Source: Anastatus disparis
Lineage: Eukaryota > Arthropoda > Insecta > Hymenoptera > Eupelmidae
Reading direction: 5' to 3'
Length of the DNA: 64,000 bases
Assembly (NCBI GenBank): GCA_017163975.1
Contig: JAFFSR010000307.1
Coordinates: 2,553,001-2,617,000 of the forward strand
The notes below the pieces were generated by a model. It searched no databases. It worked only from the letters and a program-made list of their open reading frames with translations, and was not told the origin of the DNA. Shown one piece after another: positions 34,901 to 47,900 of this stretch (position 1 is the stretch's first letter; each line of letters opens with the position of its first letter). A program made the translations under genes and the position numbers.

Positions 34901-37900
34901 AAGAGGGCGAAAAGTACTTTACTCACGAAAGTCAAAGTACTCTGGAATGAAGGGGAAGCTGTGTACTTTTCTCCTGCAAATTCAGAGGGCAAAAAGTTCT
35001 TTACTCCCCCTACATTTAATTTTTTAAAAATAAGCGGGCAAAAAGTACGTTACTCCCGCAAGTCAAATTACTCTGAAATGAAGGGGGAGCTGTGTACTTT
35101 TCTCCCGCAAATTCAGAGGGCGAAAAGTTCTTCACTCCCGCTAAATTTCATTTCTCTAAAAATAATCGGGCGTAAAGTAATTACTCCCGGAAGTCAAATT
35201 AGTCTGAAATGAAGGGGGAGCTGTGTACTTTTCTCCTGCAAATTCAGAGGGCGAAAAGTTCTTCACTCCCGCCAAATTTCATTTCTCTAAAAATAAGCGG
35301 GCGTAAAGTAGTTACTCCCGCAATTCAAATTACTCTGAAATGAAGGGGGAGCTGTGTACTTATCTCCCGCAAATTCAGAGAACGAAAAGGTCTTTACTCT
35401 CGCCAAATTTAATTTTTCTAAAAATTAGCGGGTGAAAAGTACTTTACTCCCGCAAGTCCAATTACTCTTAAATGAAGAGGAAGCTGTGTACTTTTCACCC
35501 GCAAATTCAGAGGGCGAAAAGTTCTATACTCACGCCAAATTTAATTTCTTTAAAAATAAGCGGGAGAAAAGTACGCCCCTCTTCATTTAAGAAAAATTCG
35601 ACTTACGGGAGTAACGTACTTTTTGGTCGTTTATTTTTAGAAAAATTAAATGTGGCGGGAGTAAAGAACTTTTCGCCCTCTTATTTACGAAAAAAAAATT
35701 TTTTTTTCTCGCTAAATAGAAGAAAAATTTAATTAACGGAATAAAAGTACTTTACGCCCCGCCTATTTTTATAGAAATTGAATTTAACGGGAGTAAAGAA
35801 CTTTTTGCCCACTGAATTTGCGGGAGAAAAGTACACAGCTCCCTTTTCATTTCAGAGTTATTTGCCTTGCGGGAGTAAAGTACTTTTCGCCCTCTTATTA
35901 TTAAAGAAATAAAATTTGGCGGGAATAAAGAACTTCTCGCCCTCTTATTTACGAGAAAAAAATTTTTTCTTCTCGCCAAATTTAAGAAAAATTTCATTTG
36001 CGAAATAAAAGTACTTTACGCCCGTTTATTTTTAAAGAAATTAAATTTGGCCGGAGTGAAGAACTTTCTGCCCTCTGAATTTGCGGGAAAAAAGTACACA
36101 GCTCCCCCTCCATTCCAGAGTAATTTGACTTGCAGGAGTAAAGTACTTTTCGCCCTCTTATTATTAGAAAAATTTAATGACGCGGGAATAAAGAACTTTT
36201 CGCCCTCTTATTGACTAGAAAAAAATTTTTTTTTCTCGCGTAATGTAGGAAAAATTTAATTAACGGAATAAAAGTACTTTACGCCCGCTTATTTTTAGAG
36301 AAATTGAATTTGACGGGAGTAAAGAACTTTTTGCCCTCTGAATTTGCGGGAGAAAAGTCGACAGCTCACCCTCCATTTCAGAGTAATTTGACTTGCAGGA
36401 GTAAAGTACTTTTCGCCCTCTTATTTTTAGAAAAATTAAATGACGCGGGAATAAAGAACTTTTCGCCCTTTTATTTACGAGAGGAAAATTTTTTTTTCTT
36501 GCTAAATTTAAGAAAAATTTAATTTACGGAATAAAAGTACTTTACGCCCGTTTATTTTTAAAGAAATTAAATTTAGCGGAAGTAAAGAACTTTTTGCCCT
36601 CTGAATTTGCGGGAGAAAAGTACACAGCTCCCCCTTCATTTCAGAGTAATTCGACTTGCGGGAGTAAAGTACTTTACGCCCGCTTATTTTTAAAGGAATT
36701 AAATTTGGCGGGAATAAAGAACTTTCCGCCCTCTGAATTTGCGGGAGAAAAGTACACAGCTCCCCCTTCATTTAAGAGTAATTTGACTTGCGGGAGTAAC
36801 GTACTTTTCGCCCGCTTATTTCTAGAAAAATTAAATGTGGCGGGAGTAAAGAACTTTTTGCCCTCTGAATTTGCGGGAGAAAAGTACACAGCTCCCCCTT
36901 CATTTCAGAGTAATTTAACTTGCGGGAGTAAAGTACTTTCCGCCTTCTTATTTTTAAAGAAATAAAATTTGGCGGGAATAAAGAACTTTTTGCCCTCTTG
37001 TTTACGAGAAGAAAATTTTTTTTTCTTGCTAAATCTAAGAAAAATTTAATTTACGGAATAAAAGTACTTTACGCCCGTTTATTTTTAAAGAAATTAAATT
37101 TGGCGGGAATGAAGAACTTTTCGCCCTCTGAATTTGCGGGAGAAAAGTACACAGCTCCCCCTCTATTTCAGAGTAATTTGACTTGCAGGAGTAAAGTACT
37201 TTTCGCCCTCTTATTATTAGAAAAATTAAATGACGCGGGAATAAAGAACTTTTCGCCCTCTTATTTACTAGAAAAAAATTTTTTTTTCTCGCTTAATGTA
37301 GGAAAAATTTAATTAACGGAATAAAAGTACTTTACGCCCGCTTATTTTTAGAGAAATTAAATTTGACGGGAGTAAAGAACTTTTTGTCCTCTGAATTTGC
37401 GGGAGAAAAGTCGACAGCTCACACTCCATTTCAGAGTAATTTGACTTGCAGGAGTAAAGTACTTTTCGCCCTCTTATTTTTAGAAAAATTAAATGACGCG
37501 GGAATAAAGAACTTTTCGCCCTTTTATTTACGAGAAGAAAATTTTTTTTTCTCGCTAAATTTAAGAAAAATTTAATTTACGGAATAGAAGTACTTTACGC
37601 CCGTTTATTTTAAAAGAAATTAAATTTGGCGGGAGTAAAGAACTTTTTGCCCTCTGAATTTGCGGGAGAAAAGTACACAGCTCCCCCTTCATTTCAGAGT
37701 AATTTAACTTGCGGGAGTAAAGTACTTTTCGCCTTCTTATTTTTAAAGAAATAAAATTTGGCGGGAATAAAGAACTTTTCGCTCTCTGAATTTGCGGGAG
37801 AAAAGTACACAGCTCCCCCTTCATTCCAGAGTAATTCGACTTGCGGGAGTAAAGTACTTTACGCCCGCTTATTTTTAAAGAAATAAAATTTGGCGGGAAT

Positions 37901-40900
37901 AAAGAAATTTTTGCCCTCTTGTTTACGAGAAGAAAATTTTTTTTTCTCGCTAAATTTAAGAAAAATTTAATTTACGGAATAAAAGTACTTTACGCCCGTT
38001 TATTTTTAAAGAAATAAAATTTGGCGGGAGTGATGAACTTTTCGCCCTCTGAATTCGCGGGAAGAAAGTACACAGCTCCCCCTTCATTCCAGAGTAATTC
38101 GACTTGCGGGAGTAAAGTACTTTACGCCCGCTTATTTTTAAAGAAATAAAATTAGGCGGGAATAAAGAACTTTTTGCCCTCTTGTTTACGAGAAGAAAAT
38201 TTTTTTTTCTCGCTAAATTTAAGAAAAATTTAATTTACGGAATAAAAGTACTTTACGCCCGTTTATTTTTAAAGAAATTAAATTTGGCGGGAGTAAAGAA
38301 CTTTTTGCCCTCTGAATTTGCGGGAGAAAAGTACACAGCTCCCCCTTCATCCCAGAGTAATTTGACTTGCGGGAGTAAAGTACTTTACGCATGCTTATTT
38401 TTAAAGAAATAAAATTTGGCGGGAATAAAGAACTTTTTGCCCTCTTGTTTACGAGAAGAAAATTTTTTTTCTCGCTAAATTTAAGAAAAATTTAATTTAC
38501 GGAATAAAAGTACTTTACGCCCGTTTATTTTTAAAGAAATAAAATTTGGCGGGAGTGAAGAACTTTTCGCCCTCTGAATTTGCGGGAAGAAGGTACACAG
38601 CTCCCCTTCATTTAAAAGTAATTTGACTTGCGGGAGTAACGTACTGTTCGCCCGTTTATTTCTAGAAAAATTAAATGTGGCGGGAGTAAAGAACGTTTTG
38701 CCCTCTGAATTTGCGGGAGAAAAGTACACAGCTCCCCCTCCATTTCAGAGTAATTTGACTTGCAGGAGTAAAGTACTTCTCGCCCTCTTATTCTTAGAAA
38801 AATTAAATGACGCGGGAATAAAGAACTTTTCGCCCTCTTATTTACGAGAAGAAAATTTATTTTTCTCGCTAAATTTAAGAAAAATTTAATTTACGGAATA
38901 AAAGTACTTTACGCCCGTTTATTTTTAAAGAAATTAAATTTGGCGGGAATGAAGAACTTTTCGCCCTCTGAATTTGCGGGAGAAAAGTACACAGCTCCCC
39001 CTCCATTTCAGAGTAATTTGACTTGCAGGAGTAAAGTACTTTTCGCCCTCTTATTATTAGAAAAATTAAATGACGCGGGAATAAAGAACTTTTCGCCCTC
39101 TTATTTACTAGAAAAAAATTTTTTTTTCTTGCTTAATGTAGGAAAAATTTAATTAACGGAATAAAAGTACTTTACGCCCGCTTATTTTTAGAGAAATTAA
39201 ATTTGACGGGAGTAAAGAACTTTTTGCCCTCTGAATTTGCGGGAGAAAAGTCGACAGCTCACACTCCATTTCAGAGTAATTTGACTTGCAGGAGTAAAGT
39301 ACTTTTCGCCCTCTTATTTTTAGAAAAATTAAATGACGCGGGAATAAAGAACTTTTCGCCCTTTTATTTACGAGAAGAAAATTTTTTTTTCTCGTTAAAT
39401 TTAAGAAAAATTTAATTTACGGAATAAAAGTACTTTACGCCCGTTTATTTTTAAAGAAATTAAATTTGGCGGGAGTAAAGAACTTTTTGCCCTCTGAATT
39501 TGCGGGAGAAAAGTACACAGCTCCCCCTTTATTTCAGAGTAATTTAACTTGCGGGAGTAAAGTACTTTTCGCCTTCTTATTTTTAAAGAAATAAAATTTG
39601 GCGGGAATAAAGAACTTTTCGCCCTCTGAATTTGCGGGAGAAAAGTACACAGCTCCCCCTTCATTCCAGAGTAATTCGACTTGCGGGAGTAAAGTACTTT
39701 ACGCCCGCTTACTTTTAAAGAAATAAATTTTGGCGGGAATAAAGAACTTTTTGCCCTCTTGTTTACGAGAAGAAAATTTTTTTTTCTCGCTAAATTTAAG
39801 AAAAATTTAATTTACGGAATAAAAGTACTTTACGCCCGTTTATTTTTAAAGAAATAAAATTTGGCGGGAGTGAAGAACTTTTCGCCCTCTGAATTTGCGG
39901 GAAGAAAGTACACAGCTCCCCCTTCATTCCAGATTAATTCGACTTGCGGGAGTAAAGTACTTTACGCCCGCTTATTTTTAAAGAAATAAAATTTGGCGGG
40001 AATAAAGAACTTTTTGCCCTCTTGTTTACGAGAAGAAAATTTTTTTTTCTTGCTAAATTTAAGAAAAATTTAATTTACGGAATAAAAGTACTTTACGCCC
40101 GTTTATTTTTAAAGAAATTAAATTTGGCGGGAGTAAAGAACTTTTTGCCCTCTGAATTTGCGGGAGAAAAGTACACAGCTCCCCTTCATTCCAGAGTAAT
40201 TTGACTTGCAGGAGTAAAGTACTTTACGCCCGCTTATTTTTAAAGAAATAAAATTTGGCGGGAATAAAGAACTTTTTGCCCTCTTGTTTACGAGAAGAAA
40301 ATTTTTTTTCTCGCTAAATTTAAGAAAAATTTAATTTACGGAATAAAAGTACTTTACGCCCGTTTATTTTTAAAGAAATAAAATTTGGCGGGAGTGAAGA
40401 ACTTTTCGCCCTCTGAATTTGCGGGAAGAAAGTACACAGCTCCCCTTCATTTAAAAGTAATTTGACCTGCGGGAGTAACGTACTTTTCGCCCGTTTATTT
40501 CTAGAAAAATTAAATGTGGCGGGAGTAAAGAACGTTATGCCCTCTGAATTTGCGGGAGAAAAGTACACAGCACCCCCTCCATTTCAGAGTAATTTGACTT
40601 GCAGGAGTAAAGTACTTTTCGCCCTCTTATTTTTAGAAAAATTAAATGACGTGGGAATAAAGAACTTTTCGCCCTCTTATTTACGAGAAGAAAATTTTTT
40701 TTCTCGCTAAATTTAAGAAAAATTTAATTTACGGAATAAAAGTACTTTACGCCCGTTTATTTTTAAAGAAATTAAATTTGGCGGGAATGAAGAACTTTTC
40801 GCTCTCTGAATTTGCGGGAGAAAAGTACACAGCTCTCCCTTCATTTAAGAGAAATTTGACTCTTGGGTGTAAAGTACTTTTCGCCCCCTTAATTTTAGAG

Positions 40901-41027
40901 AAATTAAATTTGGCGAAAGTAAAGAACTTTTTGCCCTCTGAATTTGCGAGGCAAAAGTAATTTTTCATAAATGACCACATGGACATGATGACCACATGGT
41001 TAAACCATATGGTTTTTTTCAACAGGG
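31905..41027. repeat. Dyad satellite with CCCTGTTGAAAAAAACC terminal repeats
   Basis: The ends CCCTGTTGAAAAAAACCATA (31905) and its complement (41027) bound about 9.1 kb of tandem repeats. The basic period is about 65 bp and each unit has a near-palindromic box of the type GGGCGAAAAGTACTTT followed by ACTCCCGC, with GTAC or GTTC at the centre. Units are in one orientation to about 35,573 and reversed after it. Higher-order copies recur every 790 bp on the left (blocks at 32166 and 32956) and every 1,840 bp on the right (blocks at 37363 and 39203, and 38182 and 40022). The many short frames on both strands are satellite artefacts. Confidence 0.85.
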
Positions 41028-42227
41028 TAAAGCTGTAATACGTTTCATCACATAAAATAAAAAAAATTGTTGTGATATAAAATAATATTATATTTTTAAA
41101 CCTTCGTTGTTTTAAAAAATACTTTTTAACAAATAATTCGGTATTTATTAAAAAATATGGATGAATTCATTCGTATCATAGTTATCAATGCGAAAACATT
41201 TTATTCAGAAAGAGCTTTTGGACAAAAATTAAAAAACACGTTTAGTTGTAAAATAACAGATAGCGGAAAAAATATTAAAAGTATTTTATTCCAAGTTCAT
41301 TTTACTTTTCGAAACGGGTGTGGAAGGTAAAAATCACGTTACACACCAGTTTCAAATAATACTTTATACCACGAGAGCCGAATAATCATATTGAAGTTCT
41401 GATTTTGAGGTTAGAGTAGTATAAAAAGAAGTTTTGTAATCTGTGAATTTAATAAGCTATAACTTTGATCTAATCTAGCAAATGACTGTATTTAAAAATT
41501 TTTTTTTTATGTTTATCTTTTCTTCCGAATCGAACTTATCGAAAAATCTAATAAAATATCATTAATATAAAAACTCACGCAGTCTTGATTTGAGTCAAGA
41601 CAAATTTTTCATAAAAAATATAAGCCAAACTTGTTTTTTATTTTTAAAAGCAATACATGACCTCAGTTAGGTTTCTAAAAAAAGGTCATTATAAAGTCTG
41701 ATTAGTACCAAAATTTAGTTTTTAATTTAAAAAAATTCTCAATATTCAGTTTTGAGTTGAGTTGAGGTAAATATAAAAACATAAAATTCTCATCAGAAGT
41801 GAGTACTGAGAGAAAAGTACATAAATTTCGTTCAAATTAGCAACAAAAAATTCACGAAAATTCTGTGAAAAATATTAATATGTATTCGATACAATAATCA
41901 AAGTTATAGCTCATAAAATTCACAGATTACAAACCTTGCTTTTTAATAAATGAACTTGGAATAAAATACTTTTAATATTTTTTCCGCTTTCTGTTATTTT
42001 GAAACTACACGTGTTTCTTAATTTTTGTCCAAAAGCTCTTCCTGAAATAAATGTTTTTTCATTGATAATTATGATACGAATGAATCCATCCATATTTTTT
42101 AGTAAATACCAAATTATTTGTTAAAAAGAATTTTTTAAAACAACGAAGGTTTAAAAAATATTATATTATTTAATATATCACAACAATTTTTTTTATTTTA
42201 TGTGATGAATCATATTATAGCTTTAAA
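41028..42227. mobile_element. 1.2 kb TA-flanked hairpin element
   Basis: AAGCTGTAATACGTTTCATC at 41030 pairs with the right end GATGAATCATATTATAGCTT (42225). TA flanks both sides (41028-41029 and 42226-42227). Inverted arms run several hundred bases and include ACCTTCGTTGTTTTAAAAAA and CAAAAGCTCTT.CTGAA blocks. The left TA is also the base pair immediately after the large terminal-repeat element, so it landed exactly at that junction. Confidence 0.75.
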
Positions 42228-42555
42228 CTTTTAAGGAAATTATTTGTAATTGAATTTTCGGTAAGCAATTGTATTTATATAAAAACAATGAAACAACTGA
42301 GTTTCGAAATTGCTGTGCTTTAACATGTGTATAAAATGAATTTTTTGCACTCCGGCCGGAAAGCGGCAACTTTCTAATCAAACGAATCGAAAACCACTGA
42401 GCAAATAATTTAATTAAAACATATTGAAAATATTGAAACAATTCATAAGAAAAATAAAAATAAACCCCTTCTCATTATATTTTATTAATTAACTATTTGT
42501 TAAGAGTTGAGATAATCAAGTTTTTAATAAGGTACAAATTGTAATATTGCATATC
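42228..42555. other. Unique AT-rich part of the right palindrome arm
   Basis: Reverse complement of parts of 31206-31904 (for example GAATTTTCGGTAAGCAATTG and CGAATCGAAAACCACTGAGC). Bases 42340-42375 (GCACTCCGGCCGG) are unmatched and mark where the left-arm segment is missing. Confidence 0.6.
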
Positions 42556-42917
42556 GAGTTGTGCTAGTATTCGTCAGTGTTTCGCGAATCGTGTTACTTT
42601 TCGTCCGAGTCTAACGTGTCGTGCTTTTTTTCGTTGGAGCTCCATGAGTCGTGCTACTTTTCGTTGAAACTTAGCGAACCGTGCTTTTTTTCGTCGGAGC
42701 TCCATGAACTGTGCTAGTTTTCGTTGAAACTCAGCGAACCGTGCTTTTTTTCGTTAAATTTTCACCATTCGTGCTAATCTTCGTCAAACCCTGTGAACCG
42801 TGCTTTTTTTCGTAAGGGAAACACGAACGGTGCTACTTTTCGTTAAAACTCTTTGAACTGTGCTTATTTTCGTAAAAGCCTGAGTCGTGCTTTTTTTCGT
42901 ACGGGACGTCGATATAA
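42556..42917 (-). repeat. 30-bp core-plus-variable array, right arm
   Basis: Reverse complement of 30838-31205: cores read GTGCTNNTTTTCGT with variable intervals. It ends CGTACGGGACGTCGATATAA at 42917, beside the zinc-finger fragment. Confidence 0.85.
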
Positions 42918-43150
42918 GACATTTAAAAAAACATAACAAACCTGAAAAATTAGAATGTTCTATTTGCAAAAATAAATATATAAGAAATGAATATTTAATA
43001 AGACACTTACAAAGTCATGCATCTAATTATAATAATATTTGCAACACTTGTGGAAAAGGATTTCATCGAAGAGATAATTTATTACGTCACATAAAAATAC
43101 ATAAAAATGTAATGTATATATTAATAACATTAAAAAAATTAATACAATAA
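42918..43150 (+). pseudogene. C2H2 zinc-finger fragment, right copy
   Basis: Encodes the last part of a finger (RHLKKH), then two full C2H2 fingers and a short hydrophobic tail, ending at TAA 43148-43150. The protein is identical to the inverted copy at 30605-30837. The finger begins mid-motif, so upstream coding sequence has been cut off by the array end at 42917. The fragment at 30005-30132 on the same strand could be the missing upstream part. A role in DNA binding is the family norm but is not shown here. Confidence 0.7.
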
Positions 43151-43276
43151 ATATATAAAAATAATATCTTATTTATAATATTTTTAAAAACTAAAATTGT
43201 AATAGGAGATCAATCAACGTATGTATTAAAAACTTTATTGACAAAATCAAAAATATAATATATGTTATAATTATTT

Positions 43277-43498
43277 TTGATTACATATAATAGATCTCTG
43301 GTTGCATATATTGAAGAAATTTCTGAAGAACAAACTTTAGTTAATAAACAAAAACAAACTGATTTCAGGATTTTAAAATTCATAATAAATAATTCTGGAG
43401 GATTCAGAATTCAATGCAATATTTATGATAAAAATATTGAAAAATTAAAAAAAAATCTAAAATTAAACGAAGTTTATTTTTATAATATACAATACTAG
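43277..43498 (+). CDS. Small uncharacterised ORF (73 aa)
   Basis: I do not recognise this product. The frame starts at a TTG rather than an ATG and encodes a mixed polar/hydrophobic sequence (for example AYIEEISEEQTLVNK and KFIINNSGGFRIQC). That is less biased than satellite frames nearby and faintly recalls OB-fold proteins. It lies just outside the palindrome, 127 bases after the zinc-finger fragment, and could be another decayed exon of the same region. Treat as hypothetical. Confidence 0.25.
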   Translation: MITYNRSLVAYIEEISEEQTLVNKQKQTDFRILKFIINNSGGFRIQCNIYDKNIEKLKKNLKLNEVYFYNIQY

Positions 43499-44929
43499 CA
43501 TCCCCCGTCTCGGCTTCGCCCGCGCAATAGTTGGGCAGAAGTCGGCAAGTATAGAAATAGAATCTCAAAAACTATTATTTATTAAATCATACTCTTACAA
43601 AACTTCGGGATACAGAACATCTTTTGTTTGTGAACCATGTGATAATAGAATGAATTTTCATTTAAAATAATTTTTTTTTGCAGAAAAAATAAGCATTGAA
43701 TTTTTTCTTTTATTTTTCGATGTATGTTCAATTTAGTACCAATAAGTCAAAAAATATATTTAAATTGACGATAGAAAATTTTTTTAGCAAATCAAAATCG
43801 TGAAAGAGATATTCATTAATAAATATGAATGTTCAACAATGATAGGGAATGAGTGCAATAAAAATTTATTGCTGATAAGCTGTTCGCATTATCCTCGCGA
43901 TATAAGTACCTATACCGTGCTAATCTAGTAGAGTGAGCGGCAAAACAGGTCGCCACCTATTCAGAAGTGAACGAAGTGTCATTTTTAATAAAAAAATCGT
44001 AAGTTATTAAAATAAAGTGACATGAAAAAAGTACAAAACAATTTAATTTTTATCTTTAAAAATGACCAAAAATGAAATCAATTAAAAAATTTTTTAAAAA
44101 TAATTACATTAAAAATTTTTTTTTTTCCATAATTATGTCGATTTTAGTAAACATAAACTAAAAATGACAATTAAACCTTCAGCATTTTTTCTTGAATAAA
44201 ATCGGTAAATATATATAATATTGAAAAAATGTATTTTTTCCAAAAATTTGCTGAAATATTTGTTTGAAAATATCACAGGATGATAAAATCAACGTTATTT
44301 GCGATTGTGTTAATAAATGAAAAAAAAAATTTATTCGTATAAAAATGGTTAAGTTTTGTAAACATCAAATTTCTTGAAAAATCTATGAGAAATTGTATTT
44401 TGAATAAAATTAATGTGATTTGAAAGCGGGTCAAATATCTTATATTTTTTGTTAATATATTTGGAATAAAATTTTTAGAAAAAATCGCAAATTATACATA
44501 ATTATTTGTTATTTTTAAAATTATTTTATTAATCATGAAGGGTTAAATTCTCATGTATGAGCCAATAAATATTTGAGGAATAAAAAATGTCCTTGAATAA
44601 GATATAAAATTTTTTCTAAAGTTAAAAAAATTGTCTAATTTTTTATTCTGCTTAATGGAATAGAAAATATTCCATTAAATAATCCGAGGTAATATTACTC
44701 TGTGATTAGAGAATATGTAATAAAAATTTATTGTGTTGAAGTTACGGAATATCATAGGTGTATAAGTCTTTCTACCGTACCAGTTTAATATAGTAAAAGA
44801 CAAAATCGGTCGCCACCTATTGGGCAACCAAGGATAGAGCATGTTGACCGCAGAACGCCGAAAAAAAGTAGTCCCTATTCCCTACGCGTTAAGATCTAGG
44901 TCTATAATTATTTTATTGCAATTATTTAC
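43499..44929. other. AT-rich sequence with an 860-bp-spaced direct repeat
   Basis: Starts with a GC-rich motif TCTCGGCTTCGCCCGCG of the kind seen at transposon ends. Blocks at about 43848-43965 and 44706-44822 are diverged direct copies sharing AATAAAAATTTATTG and GGTCGCCACCTATT. No coding frame. Confidence 0.5.
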
Positions 44930-47900
44930 TATAAATCTATGAACCTATAAACTATAAAACCACAGACCAATAAACCGTAGATTCATGAAGCATAAATTCA
45001 GAAACCATCAACAATAAACCCATAATTCTATAGATACATAAACTTATAAATCATAAGCCCATAAACAATACACCCATCAATGATAAAACCTTACACCATA
45101 AAACCATAAACCAAAAACCTATAACCCGAAAACTCAACGACTAATAAACCATCAACTAACAATGTATAATCCATTAACCTATAAATTATAAACCCATAAA
45201 GCAAAAGCCACGAACCCATCAACTATAAACTTATAAACCATAAAAATTCAAAAGACATTAACGTATGAACCATAAACCCATACATTATTAACACATAAAT
45301 CATGATCCCATAAACCATAAACGCATAAACCACAAACCCATAAGCCATAGGCATATGAATCATAACACCGTAAGCAATGAACCCTGTTAATCCCTTAACC
45401 ACAAGCTCATAAACTATGAACGTATAAATCGTCAACTCATAAAACATCAACACATGAATCATCAACCCATAAACCATAATCGATAAACCCATAAAACCAT
45501 TAACAATGATTCATAAACCTATAAACCATAAACCCATAAATCCATAAACCATAAACCCATAAGTCATAAACCCATAAACCAATGAACCATAGACCGATCT
45601 AATCTTTAAACCATAAGGTAATAAACCATAAACCCATAAATCAAAAACTCATAAAACATAAGCACATGAACCATAAACCCATAAACCATAAACCCATGAA
45701 CCATAAACCCATATATCATGAACCCATTTAATCCAAAAACCATAAGGTAATAAACCATAAATCCATAAACCTGAAAATCATAAAACATAAGCACATGAAC
45801 CATAAACCCAGGAACCATAATCAATGAACCCATTTACCCATAAACCCATAAAACATAAACTCATACACCATTAACCCATAAATCATGAGCCCATAAACCA
45901 TAAGCCCATAAACTATAAGACCATAAACCATGAGCCCATAAACCCATAAGCCAGAAACTCATTAAACATAAGCATTAGAACCATAAACCTATAAAATATA
46001 ATTGATAGACTCATAAACCCATAAATAATAAAACATAAACCATAAACCAAAAACATAAATCAATAAACTATAAACCCAGAAACCATGAATCTAAAAACCA
46101 TAAACCCAAAAACCATAAACAATAAACCCATAAACTCGTAAACCCATAATCCCATAACCCATGAATCCATAAACCATAAACCCAAAAACCATAAACAATA
46201 AACCCATAAACCATAAACTCATAAACCATAAACCCATAAACCATAAGCAACAAACCTATAAACCCATAAACCATTAACCCATAAACCATAAACTCATAAA
46301 CCATAAACCCATAAACAATAAGCCTATAAACCATAAACCATAAACCTATAAACCATAAACCCATAAACCATAAACCCATAAACCATAAACCCATACACCA
46401 TGAACCCATAAATCATGAGCCCATAAACCATAAGCCCATGAACTATAACACCATAAACCATAAATTCTATTAATCCATAAACCATGAGCCCATAAACCAT
46501 AAACCTATAAGCCAGAAACTCATTAAACATAAGCATGAGAACCATAAATCTATGAAATATAATTAATAGACTCATAAACCCATAAATAATAAACCACAAA
46601 CCATAAACCAACAAAACATAAATCAATAAACTATTAACGCAGAAACCATAAACAATAAACCCATAAACCCATAATCCCATAAACCATGAATCCATAAACC
46701 ATAAACCCAAAAACCATAAACAATAAACCCATAAGCCACAAACCTATAAACCATAAACCCATAAACCACAAACCAATAAAACATGCATCTATAAACAAGA
46801 AACCACAAACCCATAAACCATAAGCTCATAAACTATAAACCCCAGAAACTATGAACCGTAAACCCATGAACCCATAAATTTATAAACCATAAGCTATAAA
46901 CCCATAAATCATAATCCCATAAGCCCATAAACCATAAACCATAGACAATAAACCCATAAACCCATAATCCCATAAACCATGAACCTATAAACCATAAACC
47001 CAAAAACCATAAACAATAAACCCATGAACCATAAACCCATAAACCATAAGCCACAAACCTATAAACCATAAACTTATAAGCCATAAACCCATAAACCATA
47101 AGCCTATAAACCATAAACCATAAACCTATAAACCATGAACCCATAAACCATGAACCCATAAACCATAAACCCATAGACCATAAACCCATAAACAATAAGC
47201 CACAAACATATAAACCATAAACCACAAACCCATAAAACATGAACCCATAAACAAGAAACCATAAACCCATGAACCATAAGCTCATAAACTATAAACCCAT
47301 AAACTATGAACCATTAACCCATTAACCCATAAACGATAAACCATAAATTATAAACTTATAAATATAAACTATAAACTCATAAACTATAGACCATAAAACC
47401 ATAAACCCATGAAATATAATCGATAAACCATAAATCATAGACTTATAAACCATAATCTTTAAACTTATAAACTCGAAAACCATAGTCCATAAAACCATAA
47501 ACCCATAATCCATAAACTCATAAACCCATAAACCCATAATCCATAAACTCATAAACCCATAATCCATAAACCCATAAAACATAAACCTATATACCATAAA
47601 CCCATAACCCCATAAAACATAAACTCATACACCATAAACTCATTAATCATGAGCCCATAAACCATAAGCCCATAAACTATAACACCATAAACCATAAACC
47701 CTTTTAATCTATAAACCATGAGCCCATAAACCATAAACCCATAAGCCAGAAACTCATTAAACATAAGCACATGAACCATAATCCTATGAACCATAATTGA
47801 TAGACCCATAAACCCATAAATAATAAACCATAAACCCACAAAACATAAATGAATAAACTATAGACCCAGAAACCATGAATCTATAAACCATAAACCCAAA

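Larger units (their letters stand above)
30587..43168. repeat. Giant imperfect palindrome (about 12.6 kb)
   Basis: The left end from 30587 and the right end to 43168 are reverse complements. In order inward, both arms carry a C2H2 fragment, TTATATCGACG, the 30-bp array, a unique AT-rich segment, CCCTGTTGAAAAAAACC and the dyad satellite. The satellite reverses orientation near 35,573. The right arm is longer because of a 1.2 kb hairpin insertion (41028-42227) and satellite expansion. The left arm has about 370 bp (about 31395-31770) not matched on the right. Confidence 0.85.

Noticed and set aside
31964..41022. About forty frames encoding ANSEGEKFF- or LLFLEKLNLAG-type peptides
   Set aside because: They follow the dyad satellite on both strands and repeat with its period.
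45223..47839. Minus-strand frames of repeated GFMVY-type peptides up to 150 codons
   Set aside because: The 15-bp satellite period keeps three frames open; similar peptides arise in shifted frames.
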